From positions 248,001 through 312,000 of the forward strand of contig JAVJQS010000015.1 in assembly GCA_040218815.1 (NCBI GenBank): a stretch of 64,000 nt of DNA, written 5' to 3'. A program made the position numbers and the translations under genes. The stretch comes from JAVJQS01 sp040218815 (GTDB lineage Bacteria; Bacteroidota; Bacteroidia; Flavobacteriales_E; Vicingaceae). Shown piece after piece: positions 7,898 to 16,193 of the stretch; position 1 is the first letter of the stretch; the number at the start of each line of letters is the position of its first letter. Under the pieces are notes generated by a model. That model made no database searches and had not been told where the DNA came from. It was given only the letters and a program-made list of their open reading frames with translations.

Positions 7898-10306
7898 ATG
7901 AAGATATCCTTAAACTGGCTAAAAGAACATATTAATACGGAACTTCCTGTTGATGAAATAGCGGCTATTCTGACAGATATTGGCTTAGAGGTGGAAGGTA
8001 TTTCTGAGATTGAATCAATCAAAGGAGGTTTAAAAGGGCTAGTAATTGGAGAGGTAAAAAAGGTGATGCCTCACCCTAATGCAGATCGGCTGCAATTGAC
8101 TAAAGTTGATGTTGGTCATGCGGACCTGCTTGATATTGTTTGTGGAGCGCCAAATGTCACCGAAGGGCAAAAAGTGGTTGTTGCTTTATTAGGTGCTATA
8201 CTATATGCTGATGAAAAAGGATTTGAGATTAAGAAATCGAAGATTAGAGGAGAGGTTTCCGAAGGAATGTTGTGTGCGGAGGATGAAATTGGATTAGGAG
8301 ACTCCCATGATGGTATCATGGTGCTTGACCCTAAAGCTAAAGTTGGAACACCTGCAGCTAAATATTTTGAAGTTACTACTGATACAGTTATTGAAATTGG
8401 ATTGACCCCAAACCGAATTGATGCTGCTTCTCATTTTGGGGTAGCTCGCGACTTGGCTGCCTACTTGAACTTAAATGAAAAAGTAGAACTTAAAAAGCCA
8501 TCCATTGCTAAGTTTAAAATCCAGAATACTGAATTGCCAATTGCTGTGGATATTCACGATTTAGATGCCTGCCCAAGGTACTCGGCATTGACAATTAATA
8601 ACATTAAGGTAAAAGAATCTCCTCGGTGGCTGCAGAATTACCTTAAAGCAATTGGTTTGAAACCAATAAATAATGTAGTGGATGCTACAAATTATGTCTT
8701 ACATGATATTGGACAACCATTACATGCATTTGATGCCAACAAAATAAGCGGAAAGCAGGTGATTGTAAAAAAAGCCGATAAAAACCAAGCATTTACAACA
8801 CTTGATGGGATAGATCGAAAACTTTCATCAGAAGACTTAATGATTTGCAATTCATCAGAACCCATGTGCATCGCTGGAGTTTTTGGCGGTGAAAAGTCTG
8901 GAGTTACAGCAAAAACGAAAGCAGTATTCTTAGAAAGCGCTTACTTCAATCCTGTTATTATTCGAAAAACGGCCAAAAGACATGGCTTAAATACTGATGC
9001 ATCATTTCGGTATGAGCGAGGAACAGACCCAAACATTACCATTGATGCATTAAAACAAGCAGCCATCCTAATTCAAAAATTATCTGGTGGACAGGTTTCT
9101 TCTGAAATTATTGATTTCTACCCTAAGCCAATTGAGAATCATATTGTAGAATTAAATTATGATTCAATAGACCGTTTAATAGGACAAGAAATCCCCAAAA
9201 AAACTGTAAAATCAATCTTAGTAAATCTTGAAATTAAGATTTTAAATGAATCGAAAAGTTCTTTACGACTAGGAGTTCCAGCCTATCGAGTAGATGTTAC
9301 AAGAGAAGTCGACTTAATAGAGGAAATCTTGAGAATATATGGCTACAATCGAGTGAAACTTCCCAAGTTTCTAAGAACTAATATCTCTCCTGTTCCCAAG
9401 ATAAGTCCTACTCAAATAGAAAATAAAATTGCAACACTCCTAAGCAGCAGAGGATATGCTGAATTATTCAATAATTCTTTGACAAATCCATCCTACTACG
9501 CCAAGGACGAGAATTTAGTGCACATGCTTAACCCTTTGAGTAAAGAAACAGCCGTAATGCGTGCCTCATTATTATACGGTGGCCTGGAGAGTATTGCCTA
9601 TAATCAAAATCGAAAACGGAAATCATTAAAATTTTATGAGTTTGGTAAAACTTATATTAAGCCAGCTAAGGAAGACTATAATGAAACAAGAGGTTTGGCG
9701 ATCTGGTTAACAGGAGACGATCAACCTGAAAGTTGGCAGCAAGATCTTGAAGCCACAGATTTTTTTGGTTTAAAGGAAACTATTGAAAGTATACTTATCC
9801 GCTTAGGAATAGTAAAATACAAAGTTCAAGCTTGTGATGATGTTCGCTTCACTTCAGCAATGGAGCTAGTGAGGGGAAAAAATCAACTGGTTGTTTTCGG
9901 AGAATTGAATCATAAAGAGCTTGAAAAACTAGGAGTAAAAGAAGCTGTTTTTTATGCTGAATTTAATTGGGATTTGGTGCTGAAATATTTAGGACATCAG
10001 CCGATACAATATAAATCAGTGATTAAATTCCCAACGGTTCGAAGAGATCTAGCATTGCTGTTAGATCAGTCAGTAGAATACGATCAAATCAATCGAATCG
10101 CAAAAGAAACTGAAAAACGAATTTTAAAAGAAACGAATTTGTTTGACGTATATGAAGGAAAAAAATTAGCTGAAGGCAAGAAGTCTTATGCGGTAAGTTT
10201 CTTTTTTCAAGATGAAAATAAAACGCTTACGGATAAGCATATTGACAAGGTAATGGAGCGAATGATTACTGCTTTTAAAAAGGAACTAAACGCTGAATTG
10301 AGGTAA
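7898..10306 (+). CDS. pheT: Phenylalanyl-tRNA synthetase beta subunit
   Basis: This is the 802-residue beta chain of the (alpha-beta)2 enzyme that charges tRNA-Phe. The domain order is complete. An EMAP/tRNA-binding OB fold spans ~40-150 (HPNADRLQLTKVDVG). The B3/B4 editing domain spans ~210-390 (NNVVDATNYVLHDIGQPLHAFD). B5 lies at ~405-480, followed by the core with RVDVTREVDLIEEI and the C-terminal ferredoxin-like anticodon-binding domain (~705-802, KFPTVRRDLALLLD). Length and motifs match Bacteroidota homologues. pheS is not in the window, so the alpha subunit is encoded elsewhere, as is usual in this phylum. Confidence 0.97.
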   Translation: MKISLNWLKEHINTELPVDEIAAILTDIGLEVEGISEIESIKGGLKGLVIGEVKKVMPHPNADRLQLTKVDVGHADLLDIVCGAPNVTEGQKVVVALLGAILYADEKGFEIKKSKIRGEVSEGMLCAEDEIGLGDSHDGIMVLDPKAKVGTPAAKYFEVTTDTVIEIGLTPNRIDAASHFGVARDLAAYLNLNEKVELKKPSIAKFKIQNTELPIAVDIHDLDACPRYSALTINNIKVKESPRWLQNYLKAIGLKPINNVVDATNYVLHDIGQPLHAFDANKISGKQVIVKKADKNQAFTTLDGIDRKLSSEDLMICNSSEPMCIAGVFGGEKSGVTAKTKAVFLESAYFNPVIIRKTAKRHGLNTDASFRYERGTDPNITIDALKQAAILIQKLSGGQVSSEIIDFYPKPIENHIVELNYDSIDRLIGQEIPKKTVKSILVNLEIKILNESKSSLRLGVPAYRVDVTREVDLIEEILRIYGYNRVKLPKFLRTNISPVPKISPTQIENKIATLLSSRGYAELFNNSLTNPSYYAKDENLVHMLNPLSKETAVMRASLLYGGLESIAYNQNRKRKSLKFYEFGKTYIKPAKEDYNETRGLAIWLTGDDQPESWQQDLEATDFFGLKETIESILIRLGIVKYKVQACDDVRFTSAMELVRGKNQLVVFGELNHKELEKLGVKEAVFYAEFNWDLVLKYLGHQPIQYKSVIKFPTVRRDLALLLDQSVEYDQINRIAKETEKRILKETNLFDVYEGKKLAEGKKSYAVSFFFQDENKTLTDKHIDKVMERMITAFKKELNAELR

Positions 10307-10307
10307 G

Positions 10308-10544
10308 TTAGATTAGCTCATTAATTTTTGCTGCGAGATTTCTATCCTTGTCAGTTATTTTGTTACCCTTATCATGAGTAGTTAGGCTAATTTCAACCTT
10401 GTTATAAACATTTTTCCATTCCGGATGGTGAGCTGCTTTTTCAGCTAATATGGCTACTTGGCTCATAAATCCCCAAGCTTCAATAAAATTTTTGAATTTA
10501 AACGTTCTGTTGAGTTTGTCGTTTTCTTCTTTCCAGTTTTCCAT
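10308..10544 (-). CDS. Pterin-4a-carbinolamine dehydratase
   Basis: This 78-residue protein has the PCD/DCoH signature AEKAAHHPEWKNVYNKVEISLTTH (described here over residues ~33-56), with the HHPEW catalytic pair and a following strand that ends at the helix TDKDRNLAAKIN. It dehydrates the 4a-hydroxy-tetrahydrobiopterin made by aromatic amino-acid hydroxylases, or acts in molybdopterin or quinone-related pterin chemistry. It is slightly shorter at the N-terminus than the ~95-residue norm. It converges on pheT with a 1-bp gap. No phenylalanine hydroxylase is in the window, so its substrate context is open. Confidence 0.9.
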   Translation of the reverse strand: MENWKEENDKLNRTFKFKNFIEAWGFMSQVAILAEKAAHHPEWKNVYNKVEISLTTHDKGNKITDKDRNLAAKINELI

Positions 10545-10687
10545 AAGTATGTTTTAAAACAGAAAGTTAAGCAGCTAATAATTTGTGGCTTCAATTATCA
10601 ATGATTTAGGGTCAGATCAAATTAATGGAATTATATTAACCTATGATAGGAATGCAATTCTTCCGTCAAAATGTCATTCTTGCCCTA

Positions 10688-10703
10688 TTGGCATAAGCTT
10701 TGA
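10688..10703 (+). promoter_or_regulatory. Sigma-54-like -24/-12 element before htpG
   Basis: The bases TTGGCATAAGCTTTGA show the GG-N10-G spacing of sigma-54 promoters: TGGCA is intact at -24, and TTGA stands in place of TTGC at -12. It lies 44 bp before the htpG ATG. A -7-like TAnnTTTG is absent, so either this is the htpG promoter or the true one is not recognisable. The final consensus base is missing. Confidence 0.3.
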
Positions 10704-10747
10704 AAACTGAACTTCATCAATAAAAAAACCAAAAAATAGATTATATC

Positions 10748-12643
10748 ATGGCAAAAGGACAGATAAACGTACAAACGGAAAACATCTTTCCAATTATTAA
10801 ACAGTTTTTATATTCAGATCAGGAAATATTTTTGAGGGAGTTAGTTTCTAACGCAGTTGATGCCACTTTGAAGTTAAAAACGATGGGAGATCTTGGAGAA
10901 TTAAAAAGCGAAGTAGGAGAGACGCAGATTGAAATAAAATTAGATGAGAAGAAAAAGACCTTAACATTTTCTGATAAAGGTATAGGAATGACCGAAGAAG
11001 AGGTGGATAAATACATCAACCAAATTGCCTTTTCAGGAGCTGAAGAATTTGTTGAAAAATATAAAGACAAGGCAAGTATAATCGGTCATTTTGGTTTAGG
11101 GTTCTATTCCTCATTTATGGTAGCTGATAAGGTTGAGATTTTTTCAAAATCATACCAAAAAGATAGCAAAGCTGTAAAGTGGGAATGTGATGGAAGTCCA
11201 AATTTTACGCTAGAAGAAAATGGGAAGAGAAAAAAGCGGGGTACAGATATCGTGTTACACATTTCTGAAGACTCCAAAGAATTTCTAGAAAAGTCTCGCA
11301 TTCAATCTTTATTAGACAAGTACTGTAAGTTTATGGCAGTGCCCATTAAGTTTGGCACCACTGAAGAGACCATCCAAGAGAAAACCGGAAAGAAAGATAA
11401 GGACGGTAAGGAAGAGACGAAAGATAAAAAGATAACAAAAGACAACATTATCAATAATGCTGAGCCTGCATGGACAAAAGCACCAGTTGATTTAAAAGAT
11501 GAAGACTACAAGAGTTTTTATAGGGAGTTATACCCTATGAATTTCGAAGAACCTTTATTTCATATTCACCTGAATGTTGACTATCCTTTTAACTTAACTG
11601 GTATTCTCTACTTCCCAAAATTAAAAAGAAACTTAGAAGTCCAGAAAGATAAAATCCAACTGTATAGTAATCAGGTTTTTGTAACAGATTCTGTAGAAGG
11701 TATTGTTCCTGACTTTTTGACCTTACTTCACGGTGTTATCGATTCTCCAGATATTCCTTTGAATGTTTCACGTTCTTATTTACAGAGCGATAGTAATGTA
11801 AAGAAGATATCAAATTATATCAGTAAGAAAGTAGCTGATAAGTTAGAAGAGCTATTCAAAAATGATAGAAAAGCATTTGAAGAAAAGTGGGATGATATCA
11901 AGATCTTTATAGAATATGGTATTCTTTCAGATGAAAAATTTGCAGAAAAAGCGAAGAAGTTTACCCTTTATAAAAATACTGAAGGAGAATATTTCACCTT
12001 TGATGAATACAAAACAAAAATTGAGGTAAACCAGACCGATAAGGATTCAAAAGTGGTTTTCTTGTATACGTCAAATAAAGATGAACAATACAGTTATATC
12101 GATTCTGCTAAAGCTAAAGACTATGACGTATTAGTTATGGATACACCGCTCTCTTCACATTTAGTTGGAAAATTAGAGCAAATGGACAGCAATGTGTCAT
12201 TCACTCGAGTAGATGGCGATACAATTGATCAATTGATTAAAAAAGATGAAGAAATACCTTCTAAGCTTTCTGAGGAAGATGAAAAGCTGTTGAAGCCTGT
12301 AATTGAACAAGTAGTGCCGAAAGAAAAATTCACTGTTCAATTTGTGAGCATGAGTGAAAAGGATCAACCGATGACAATTACGCAAGCAGAATTTATGAGA
12401 AGAATGAAAGACATGAGTGCTGTTGGTGGAGGCGGAATGATGGGAATGGGCAACATGCCGGAAATGTATAACTTAGCTGTGAATGCCAATCACCCATTAA
12501 TTTCTAAAATTTTGTCTGAAAAAGATGAGTCAAAACAGAAGGATATGGCAAAACAGGCAACTGACTTAGCCTTACTTTCTCAGAACTTACTGAAGGGAGC
12601 TGAGTTAAGTAACTTTATCAAAAGAAGTGTCGAACTAATTTAA
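10748..12643 (+). CDS. htpG: Molecular chaperone HtpG (Hsp90)
   Basis: HtpG is the ATP-dependent cytosolic Hsp90. At 631 residues it matches bacterial family length. The N-terminal GHKL ATPase shows ELVSNAVDATLK (~33-44), FSDKGIGMTEEEV, and the lid/Gly-rich GHFGLGFYSSFMV (~114-126). A lysine/glutamate-rich charged insertion (~213-235) separates it from the middle domain. The C-terminal dimerisation region has a short Met/Gly-rich stretch (GGGGMMGMGNMPEMYNLA) near residues 560-577 before the last helices. There is no eukaryotic MEEVD tail, as expected. It appears monocistronic: a perfect palindrome follows the stop immediately. Confidence 0.97.
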   Translation: MAKGQINVQTENIFPIIKQFLYSDQEIFLRELVSNAVDATLKLKTMGDLGELKSEVGETQIEIKLDEKKKTLTFSDKGIGMTEEEVDKYINQIAFSGAEEFVEKYKDKASIIGHFGLGFYSSFMVADKVEIFSKSYQKDSKAVKWECDGSPNFTLEENGKRKKRGTDIVLHISEDSKEFLEKSRIQSLLDKYCKFMAVPIKFGTTEETIQEKTGKKDKDGKEETKDKKITKDNIINNAEPAWTKAPVDLKDEDYKSFYRELYPMNFEEPLFHIHLNVDYPFNLTGILYFPKLKRNLEVQKDKIQLYSNQVFVTDSVEGIVPDFLTLLHGVIDSPDIPLNVSRSYLQSDSNVKKISNYISKKVADKLEELFKNDRKAFEEKWDDIKIFIEYGILSDEKFAEKAKKFTLYKNTEGEYFTFDEYKTKIEVNQTDKDSKVVFLYTSNKDEQYSYIDSAKAKDYDVLVMDTPLSSHLVGKLEQMDSNVSFTRVDGDTIDQLIKKDEEIPSKLSEEDEKLLKPVIEQVVPKEKFTVQFVSMSEKDQPMTITQAEFMRRMKDMSAVGGGGMMGMGNMPEMYNLAVNANHPLISKILSEKDESKQKDMAKQATDLALLSQNLLKGAELSNFIKRSVELI

Positions 12644-12649
12644 TTAATG

Positions 12650-12679
12650 ATCCTCAACTTTCAATTGAAAGTTGAGGAT
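12650..12679. repeat. Perfect 30-bp palindrome after htpG
   Basis: Two 15-bp arms (ATCCTCAACTTTCAA and its exact reverse complement) meet without a gap, starting 7 nt after the htpG stop. As RNA it would fold into a long hairpin with a tetraloop-sized tip. No strong U-tract follows (TTTAAAT), so it may act as an intercistronic terminator, an mRNA 3' stabiliser or a binding site. It lies upstream of the lemA ATG at 12695, which argues against a longer lemA start at 12647. Confidence 0.85.
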
Positions 12680-12694
12680 TTAAATAACAAGAAA

Positions 12695-13273
12695 ATGAAA
12701 AGGATAAGAAACGCTATACTATTAGTTTTTGCTGCTATTACATTAAGTTCATGTGGCTATAACGCAATGGTAGAGAAACAAGAAGCAGTATCAGCACAGT
12801 GGGCTCAAGTGGAGAATGTTTACCAAAGAAGAGCAGATTTAATTCCAAACTTAGTTAAAACAGTTAAGGGTTACGCTGATTTTGAAAAGTCGACACTAAC
12901 AGATGTAATTGAGGCTAGAGCGAAAGCCACTTCAATAAATGTAAAGGCAGATGATTTGAATCCTGAAACCATCAAAAAATTTCAGGAAGCTCAAAGTCAA
13001 CTGAGTGGTGCATTGTCGCGATTAATGGTAACAGTTGAGCGCTATCCAGACTTAAAGGCCAATCAGAACTTTTTAGAACTTCAGGCGCAATTAGAAGGTA
13101 CTGAAAACAGAATAGCTGTTGAGCGGAAAAAGTTTAATGAAGCAACGCAAGGGTATAACTCATACATTAAAAAATTCCCTCGAGTAATATATGCTAGTTG
13201 GTTCGATTTTGAAGAAAAAGGTTATTTTGAAGCGGACGCTGGTGCTGAGGAAGTTCCAGAAGTAGAATTTTAA
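12695..13273 (+). CDS. lemA: LemA family lipoprotein
   Basis: This is a 192-residue LemA protein: an N-terminal hydrophobic segment followed by an all-helical coiled bundle. The family signature SAQWAQVENVYQRRADLIPNL (described here around residues 32-52) and GYADFEKSTLTDVIEARAKAT are present. LSSC with Cys20 is a convincing lipobox, so it is probably a membrane-anchored lipoprotein facing the periplasm. I start it at ATG 12695; a frame extension to 12647 would translate the 30-bp palindrome and put 16 residues ahead of the lipobox. It is followed after 6 bp by two TPM-domain genes, the usual LemA/TPM association. The biochemical role of LemA is unknown. Confidence 0.9.
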   Translation: MKRIRNAILLVFAAITLSSCGYNAMVEKQEAVSAQWAQVENVYQRRADLIPNLVKTVKGYADFEKSTLTDVIEARAKATSINVKADDLNPETIKKFQEAQSQLSGALSRLMVTVERYPDLKANQNFLELQAQLEGTENRIAVERKKFNEATQGYNSYIKKFPRVIYASWFDFEEKGYFEADAGAEEVPEVEF

Positions 13274-13279
13274 AATACT

Positions 13280-13714
13280 ATGGCTAAAGATATTTTTACA
13301 GAACAAGATCAAGACCAAATAAGAACCGCAATTCAGAAAGCTGAGTTGAATACATCTGGAGAAGTCAAGGTGCACATTGAAGGTAAGTGTAAAGAAGACA
13401 CAATGGACCGTGCCGCCTTTATTTTTGAGCAATTGCAATTACATAAAACTCAACTGCGTAATGGAGTGCTATTTTATTTAGCAGTGAATGATCGTAAGTT
13501 TGCCATTTTGGGCGATGTTGGCATCAATGAAAAGGTGCCTGAAGGTTTTTGGGATAATATATCTGCTTTGATGATGAACCATTTTAAAAATGGAGACTTT
13601 GTAAAGGGCTTGGTTGAAGGTGTGAAAGAAGCGGGAGAGCAATTAAAAACTCATTTTCCTTTTCAAAAGGACGATAAAAATGAATTATCTGATGATATCT
13701 CATTTGGAAAATAA
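13280..13714 (+). CDS. TPM-domain protein (TLP18.3/Psb32/MOLO-1 family), no signal peptide
   Basis: This 144-residue protein consists of little more than a TPM domain. Recognisable parts are AELNTSGEVKVHIEGKC (residues ~17-33), RNGVLFYLAVNDRKFAILGDVGI (~57-79) and a C-terminal helix with DFVKGLVEGVKEAGEQL. The N-terminus has no signal peptide or membrane anchor, so it is either cytosolic or a soluble partner. It lies 6 bp from both lemA and the larger exported TPM protein, a conserved three-gene arrangement in Bacteroidota. Plant members assist photosystem repair; the bacterial role is not established. Confidence 0.85.
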   Translation: MAKDIFTEQDQDQIRTAIQKAELNTSGEVKVHIEGKCKEDTMDRAAFIFEQLQLHKTQLRNGVLFYLAVNDRKFAILGDVGINEKVPEGFWDNISALMMNHFKNGDFVKGLVEGVKEAGEQLKTHFPFQKDDKNELSDDISFGK

Positions 13715-13720
13715 TAATCT

Positions 13721-14542
13721 ATGAGACTATTAAAGAATTCATTTTTCTTACTTTTTATATTATTCAGTTTCAATTCTATGGCTCAGGATTGTATTCCGAG
13801 CAAACCTAAGCCAGCTCGATTAGTTAATGACTTTGCCAATATTCTGAGCAGTAGCGAAGAACAAGGACTAGAGCAATTTTTAATAGGATTTAATGACAGC
13901 ACATCTACTCAAATTGTTATAGTAACGGTAAGCGACTTATGTGACTATGATGCAGCCTCATTTACATACGGAATAGGAGAAGCTTGGGGTGTAGGAGACG
14001 CCAAGTTCAACAATGGGATTGTATTAATGGTTAAACCAAAAATTGCTAACTCGAAAGGGCAAGTATTTATTGCGACTGGCTATGGACTTGAGGGTGTTTT
14101 ACCTGACGCCATTGCTAAGCGAATAGTTGAAAAAGAACTTATTCCTCGCTTCAAACAAAACGACTACTTTGGAGGTATTTCAGCAGGAACTAAAGTTATT
14201 GTAGATATCGTTGGTGGAGAATACTCAGCTGAAAATTATAATAACAAACGAGGAAAGAAAAAGAGTTTTCCTCTATTCCCTTTGATTTTTATTGGCTTCT
14301 TTGTCATACTCATGTTTGCAGGGACTTTTAGACGTGCAAGGCGATATTCAAATCAAAATAACATTGGCTTCTTAGCCGCTTTAATGCTTATGGGTTCGAT
14401 GAATAGAAGCCATGGTGGCCACTACAATAACTTTAGGTCAGGAAGTGGCGGATTTGGAGGTTTCGGTGGAGGCTCAGGAGGCGGTTTCGGCGGTTTTGGC
14501 GGAGGAAGCTTTGGAGGTGGTGGAGCTGGAGGTAGTTGGTAA
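13721..14542 (+). CDS. Exported TPM-domain protein with glycine-rich tail
   Basis: This 273-residue protein has four parts. A signal peptide ends near NSMAQ (residue 22). The TPM domain spans ~32-165 (RLVNDFANILSSSEEQGL, TYGIGEAWGVG, FIATGYGLEGVLPD). One membrane segment lies at ~186-206 (FPLIFIGFFVILMF). The C-terminal tail at ~235-273 is almost pure Gly/Phe/Ser, ending in GGSW. This YgcG-like architecture places the TPM domain outside the inner membrane and the low-complexity tail inside, or the reverse for an N-out anchor. It ends the LemA-TPM-TPM operon. Function unknown; possibly envelope protein quality control. Confidence 0.88.
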   Translation: MRLLKNSFFLLFILFSFNSMAQDCIPSKPKPARLVNDFANILSSSEEQGLEQFLIGFNDSTSTQIVIVTVSDLCDYDAASFTYGIGEAWGVGDAKFNNGIVLMVKPKIANSKGQVFIATGYGLEGVLPDAIAKRIVEKELIPRFKQNDYFGGISAGTKVIVDIVGGEYSAENYNNKRGKKKSFPLFPLIFIGFFVILMFAGTFRRARRYSNQNNIGFLAALMLMGSMNRSHGGHYNNFRSGSGGFGGFGGGSGGGFGGFGGGSFGGGGAGGSW

Positions 14543-14672
14543 AGAGAAGAGCCTAAAATTAAGATGATTAATATTCAAGATTAATTTAACTGCAAAGCTG
14601 CAAAAACTTACTGATTCTTTTTCTTTGGGAAACAACAAGAACGTAAAATAAAACAAAGGATAACATATTAAT

Positions 14673-14707
14673 AAAAAAGCCGCAACTCATCGAATTGCGG
14701 CTTTTTT
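14673..14707. terminator. Bidirectional terminator between the TPM operon and rpoD
   Basis: Arms AAAAAAGCCGCAA and TTGCGGCTTTTTT (13 bp, perfect) surround a 9-nt loop. It has A- and T-runs on both sides and sits between two convergent transcription units, so it can terminate both. Confidence 0.95.
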
Positions 14708-14725
14708 ATAACTTAATATTTCGCT

Positions 14726-15589
14726 CTACAAATAAGTTTGCAGATTGGTTTGGTTCGAAACTCTTCTTAGTCTTCTTAACCCTCTTTCTTTAATTTGACG
14801 AATACGTTCTCTTGTCAATCCAAAGGTATTTCCAATTTCTTCTAAGGTCATTTCGCTCGCTCCACCTAATCCGTAAAACAATCGAATAACTTCAGCTTCC
14901 ATGCCTTTAAGATATGCAAGTGTACGTTCCAAATCTTGAGAAAGGGATTCCTGCAATAAGGAGTCAGAAGGATCAGGAGTATCAGAGTTTTCCAATACAC
15001 TTACCAAACTGTTGTTGTCATCGTCATTGCTCATTGGTGCATCAATAGATACTTGCTTCTTCGACATTTTTAATGACATCTCTACCTTAGCAACGTCCAT
15101 CTCAGTTAAGTCTGACAATTCGTCTGCTGTTGGAGTTCGCTCATTTTTCTGCTCAAATTCATTCGAAGCTTTACTGATCTTTTGAATTTCACCCAATCGG
15201 TTATGTGGCAACCTAATTGTTCTCGAGTTATCAGCAGCTGCCTTCAAGATGCTCTGACGAATCCACCAAACTGCATAAGAGATAAATTTAAACCCTTTGG
15301 TGTGGTCATATCTTTTAGCGGCTTCAATTAATCCAAGGTTCCCTTCATTGATTAAATCCTCTAGTGTCAATCCTGTATTTTGATATTGCTTGGCCACTGA
15401 AATCACAAAACGCAAGTTTGCTCGAACCAATCGGTTCAAGGCCCTTTCATCACCACTTTGTATTTTTATGGCCAACTCTACTTCTTCTTCAGCAGTAATC
15501 ATCTCTTCTTTAGAAACGTCTTGTAGGTACTTTTCTAAGGACTTACTTTCTCTTTTGGTAATCTGCTGACTGATCTTCAGTTGTCTCAT
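14726..15589 (-). CDS. rpoD: Primary sigma factor (RpoD/SigA family, short Bacteroidota type)
   Basis: At 287 residues this is the characteristic Bacteroidota primary sigma factor lacking region 1.1. Region 1.2 is near residues 15-50 (ESLEKYLQDVSKEEMITAEEE-like). Region 2 includes NLRFVISVAKQY, EDLINEGNLGLIEAAKRYD and the -10-recognising FISYAVWWIRQSI. Region 3 has RLPHNRLGEIQKI. Region 4 ends with the helix-turn-helix MTLEEIGNTFGLTRERIRQI followed by an Arg-rich stretch. It would recognise the TTG / TAnnTTTG promoters noted elsewhere in this window. The ATG at 15589 gives the expected family start MRQLKI. It is monocistronic, with a strong terminator downstream. Confidence 0.96.
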   Translation of the reverse strand: MRQLKISQQITKRESKSLEKYLQDVSKEEMITAEEEVELAIKIQSGDERALNRLVRANLRFVISVAKQYQNTGLTLEDLINEGNLGLIEAAKRYDHTKGFKFISYAVWWIRQSILKAAADNSRTIRLPHNRLGEIQKISKASNEFEQKNERTPTADELSDLTEMDVAKVEMSLKMSKKQVSIDAPMSNDDDNNSLVSVLENSDTPDPSDSLLQESLSQDLERTLAYLKGMEAEVIRLFYGLGGASEMTLEEIGNTFGLTRERIRQIKERGLRRLRRVSNQTNLQTYL

Positions 15590-15646
15590 GCTCTTACTTT
15601 AATTTTTCTTTTAAACGCTACTGTATAGCAAAAATTATGCTAAACA

Positions 15647-16075
15647 TTATCTCTTCTTTCTAAGGACAGTTTTATTTTCTTCTTGAGAAACTGTCCAACT
15701 GCTATCAAATACTAAAGGAATATATCGATTATATAACGCTAACCTTATTTTTCCCTCTTTGTCTAACTCTTTCGAAGTAGGTTCTCCTGTAAACTCATAG
15801 TAATTTATTTTTGGATGCAGAGACATAAACTGCTGCACTATTTTTACTATGGTTGACATCACACGATATACCTCAAATCGATTAGTCAAACTGTACTCTT
15901 CTCCCTCAAACTCATCATTTAAAACCCCAAATACAATAGAAGTGTTCAATATATTATTTTGTTTTTTACCAAAGCGAACTTCATAATGAATGCCGCTATC
16001 GGTTTTAAAATAATAGGCTGAACCACTGCGAATTGGTGGAGGAATTATCTGATATGCAGGTCGAGTCTTTATCAA
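15647..16075 (-). CDS. Uncharacterised protein, 142 aa
   Basis: I do not recognise a named family. The protein is soluble and has alternating strands: an N-terminal PPIRSGSAYYFKTDSGIHYEVRF-type hairpin (residues ~13-35), SIVFGVLNDEFEGEEYSLTN, a helix EVYRVMSTIVKIVQQFM and a later strand INYYEFTGEPTSKE. Similar short proteins occur in Bacteroidota genomes and phages, from memory only. The frame has no ATG, and a TTG at 16075 is the only plausible start. It lies between rpoD (57 bp downstream) and the divergent TerB-DnaJ gene. Function unknown; its length and codon use look like those of a real gene. Confidence 0.65.
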   Translation of the reverse strand: MIKTRPAYQIIPPPIRSGSAYYFKTDSGIHYEVRFGKKQNNILNTSIVFGVLNDEFEGEEYSLTNRFEVYRVMSTIVKIVQQFMSLHPKINYYEFTGEPTSKELDKEGKIRLALYNRYIPLVFDSSWTVSQEENKTVLRKKR

Positions 16076-16193
16076 TTATCAAGAGGCAAAATTAGTCATT
16101 AATATGAATAAAAAAAATAGGTGAATTGCATTTATTGCATTGTATAGCTAATGCCTAATTTTAACTTCTTTTTAATAAATACGATTAAGAGAT

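Noticed and set aside
12647..12694. Longer LemA start at ATG 12647
   Set aside because: It would translate the 30-bp palindrome and push the lipobox to residue 36.
13160..13438. 92-residue minus-strand frame across lemA and the first TPM gene
   Set aside because: Antisense to two well-supported genes, Cys/Phe-rich without a domain.
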